A stretch of 64,000 nt of DNA from Cristatella mucedo (lineage: Eukaryota; Bryozoa; Phylactolaemata; Cristatellidae): contig WPIO01000048.1 in NCBI GenBank assembly GCA_009760855.2, positions 2,453,001-2,517,000 on the forward strand. Reading direction: 5' to 3'. The notes under the pieces are model-generated. The model was not told the DNA's origin. It did not search any database and was given only the letters and a program-made list of their open reading frames with translations. Positions 62,151-64,000 of the stretch are shown here, piece by piece. The number at the start of each line of letters is the position of its first letter. Positions within the stretch are counted from its first letter, which is position 1. Both the position numbers and the translations under genes were made by a program.

Positions 62151-64000
62151 TGTTCTAACCGCACTACATCACTGCATTTCGAGTTTCGCCGGTAGAGTGC
62201 GAGGGGGGACTGAAGCTTGCACAGGTTGCGTTTATTGACCCTGATTTGCCTCATACACTTGCCACCTTCTCGATCGGACGGCCGGATGGTGGCGTTCGAC
62301 GACTCGGAGCTATAGCATACCTTTCGCTTAGTAAATGACCCCTGGCTCTTGACCCCGGACGACCTTGCTATTTTTGCTGCGACTAATCCTAACACACTCC
62401 GTCGACTGTCCTCCTGATTCAGCTTCTCACTTCTCACTTCTCACTTTCTTTTTCTTGCGTGATGTGAAGCCTGCTGGCTAGTGTCGGCTCACCGAAACAC
62501 CACGTAGGCTTTGGAGGCACTACAGAAAACTCTCTCCTGAGTAATACCCACGCAATCCTTGTGGCTATTTTGGAGTTACGTTTGAAAATATATTACATTA
62601 AAAATTAAATAACCAATATTGGTATTACCATGGTTGGTATAGGTATATAAAGTATTATTCTGGAAAATATAGCACCACTTTGACGATAATTTCTCACTGT
62701 AGAATTATCACTTATTTCCCCTGAAATTGACATCTAAAAATGAATTCTTCACACGGCTACCTTCCCGTGACATGGGCATCTCTAAAGAAAGTAATAAACA
62801 TAGACCTTGAACTCAAATATTTGTAAAGATAGGGAAATTTCTCAGAAATACTGGTTGGCTTTTGTACCTGTTCTTGGCTGGTTAACCAATGCGACGTGAA
62901 ATTCTTTAGAAATCGATTGCCCAGGCGATATTTATATACCTCACCGGGTGAATCAGAGAGTGATGACTCTATTTTTCCCCTAATTAAGCCGAAAAAACTG
63001 GCTGCACTAGGTGGCATCTTCAAGGTTAGAAGAATTACGTCTGTATTCCTATCACCACGATATGGAATTATGCTGGTAGCATACGGCGGTGGCTACATTC
63101 TCCCAGCTGAGACTATGACCAACCGTATGCTTGAATTGTCCATCGAGGCTAAGACTAGGTCAGTTAGGAATGAGACTCGACAATGATCTGAACCTATTAA
63201 GATGACTAATTTATGGAATTTAACAATAGAAGCTAAGAAATGAGGCTATGCGCATGCAAAGTACTTCAACAGTTTCTTCGGGTTTTCGCAAACGCTTAAC
63301 TTCAAGTGTACAGTGTCTGGAATACAATGGGTACTTAAGCACGATTACTATCAAAGCCATATTTCTTTCAAAAGCTATTAAGTCGCAGTAACAATGCAAA
63401 TAGTTTTTCATCACAACCCAAGATAAGTAAATATCTTATAATGGAACTTACACTGGCTGAAAATAATGCATTTCGGTTGCTTGTTTATAACAAGTACAGT
63501 TTCTGAGCCCACAAACGCACAGAGGAAATCTCGTGCTGACTGAGCGACATGAGTCAGAAACAGGTAGGCTACTGGCGTGTTTTTGAATGTCGTCAAATCA
63601 AAAGGCGGCACGGTGTTTTTTCGCAAGTGTGTTACAGGTTTTGGGAGCACAGTAAATGAAGGCGTAATCTCCAACGGATTTGAAGTTCTATGGATGAGCA
63701 CAGATACGAAAAGAGCTAGAAAAGCAGGCAGTGTGGCTGATGGCCTGATAAAAAGTCTTTCAGATAAGTTGGCCCCAGTAAAAGAATGGGCATGAAGGTT
63801 GAGTGAAATCGCTTTAATTACATGAGCTGCTATTAGAGAAGCCATTACTGGCTTATAAATGTGGTGCTATGCAGCTGATGCGACGATCACAAAGGATAAG
63901 TCTAGCTGGAGAGTTTTGCAACTTCTGTGAGCTGTCTTTACGTCTGTGGTGTAACGTTGATGACAGTAGGCAGACTCTATTGCGGAGCTGATGTGGTCAT
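62151..64000 (+). repeat. Direct duplication, copy 2 (runs off the window)
   Basis: Matches 33560-35414 in the same orientation; small differences include a missing 9-mer (gctcaccgagtaag is not repeated here), an added ctcacttct at 62430 and a 3-base insertion near 63550. Contains the same insert, LINE B 3' UTR end and minus-strand LINE scrap (63411-63845). Confidence 0.95.

Overview
The window is animal nuclear DNA. It has intron-rich genes with GT-AG splice sites, several LINE and SINE families, (AG)n microsatellites and hAT-type DNA transposon remnants. It contains no operons, ribosome-binding sites or CRISPR arrays. GC content looks moderate (visual estimate). LINEs of the CR1/L2/Rex1 type with TTATT-type tails, a SPIN-like hAT element and an invertebrate-style OATP gene suggest an invertebrate, perhaps a lophotrochozoan such as a flatworm or mollusc. 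The species cannot be fixed from the sequence alone.

The main gene is on the minus strand: a solute carrier organic anion transporter (OATP/SLCO family). I traced nine coding exons by protein homology, splice sites and intron phase, from the start codon near 55554 to the stop at 15344, about 40 kb. Exons: 54792-55554, 45995-46081, 44849-45160, 41489-41653, about 38971-39166, 30215-30415, 29902-30074, 17183-17247 and 15344-15675. Together they encode about 763 residues with the family signature DRWVGAWW, a ten-cysteine Kazal-like loop, hydrophobic segments matching the expected 12-helix layout and a possible PDZ-binding C-terminus. All junction phases agree except exon 5 to exon 6, where the exon 5 donor is unresolved. 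A CpG-rich stretch upstream (about 55560-56700) is the likely promoter. A second gene is represented by one plus-strand terminal exon at 4465-4728, like the C-terminus of SDR42E-type 3-beta-HSD/SDR proteins; its upstream exons were not found.

Almost everything else is repeats, mostly in the introns of the transporter. LINE family A (tail ttattatt) and LINE family B (tail acattacatt) have many truncated copies. The best is a LINE B at 20838-23892 with endonuclease and reverse transcriptase, broken by a few lesions. Two tRNA-derived SINE families occur; SINE-1 shares its 3' tail with LINE A. Two SPIN-like non-autonomous hAT elements, a decayed ZMYM1/DUF4371-type hAT transposase, an R2/NeSL-like reverse transcriptase remnant, a ~170-bp satellite whose array switches orientation, an ~800-bp foldback repeat and a ~1.85-kb direct duplication complete the picture. 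Many elements are nested (A in B, SINE in A or B, SPIN in A), giving a relative insertion order.

I found no evidence for a new multi-gene system. The most rewarding observations are the LINE/SINE tail partnership, the SPIN-like elements, the inverted satellite, the in-frame minisatellite just past the exon 1 donor, and the duplicated block that ends at the exon 4 splice donor.
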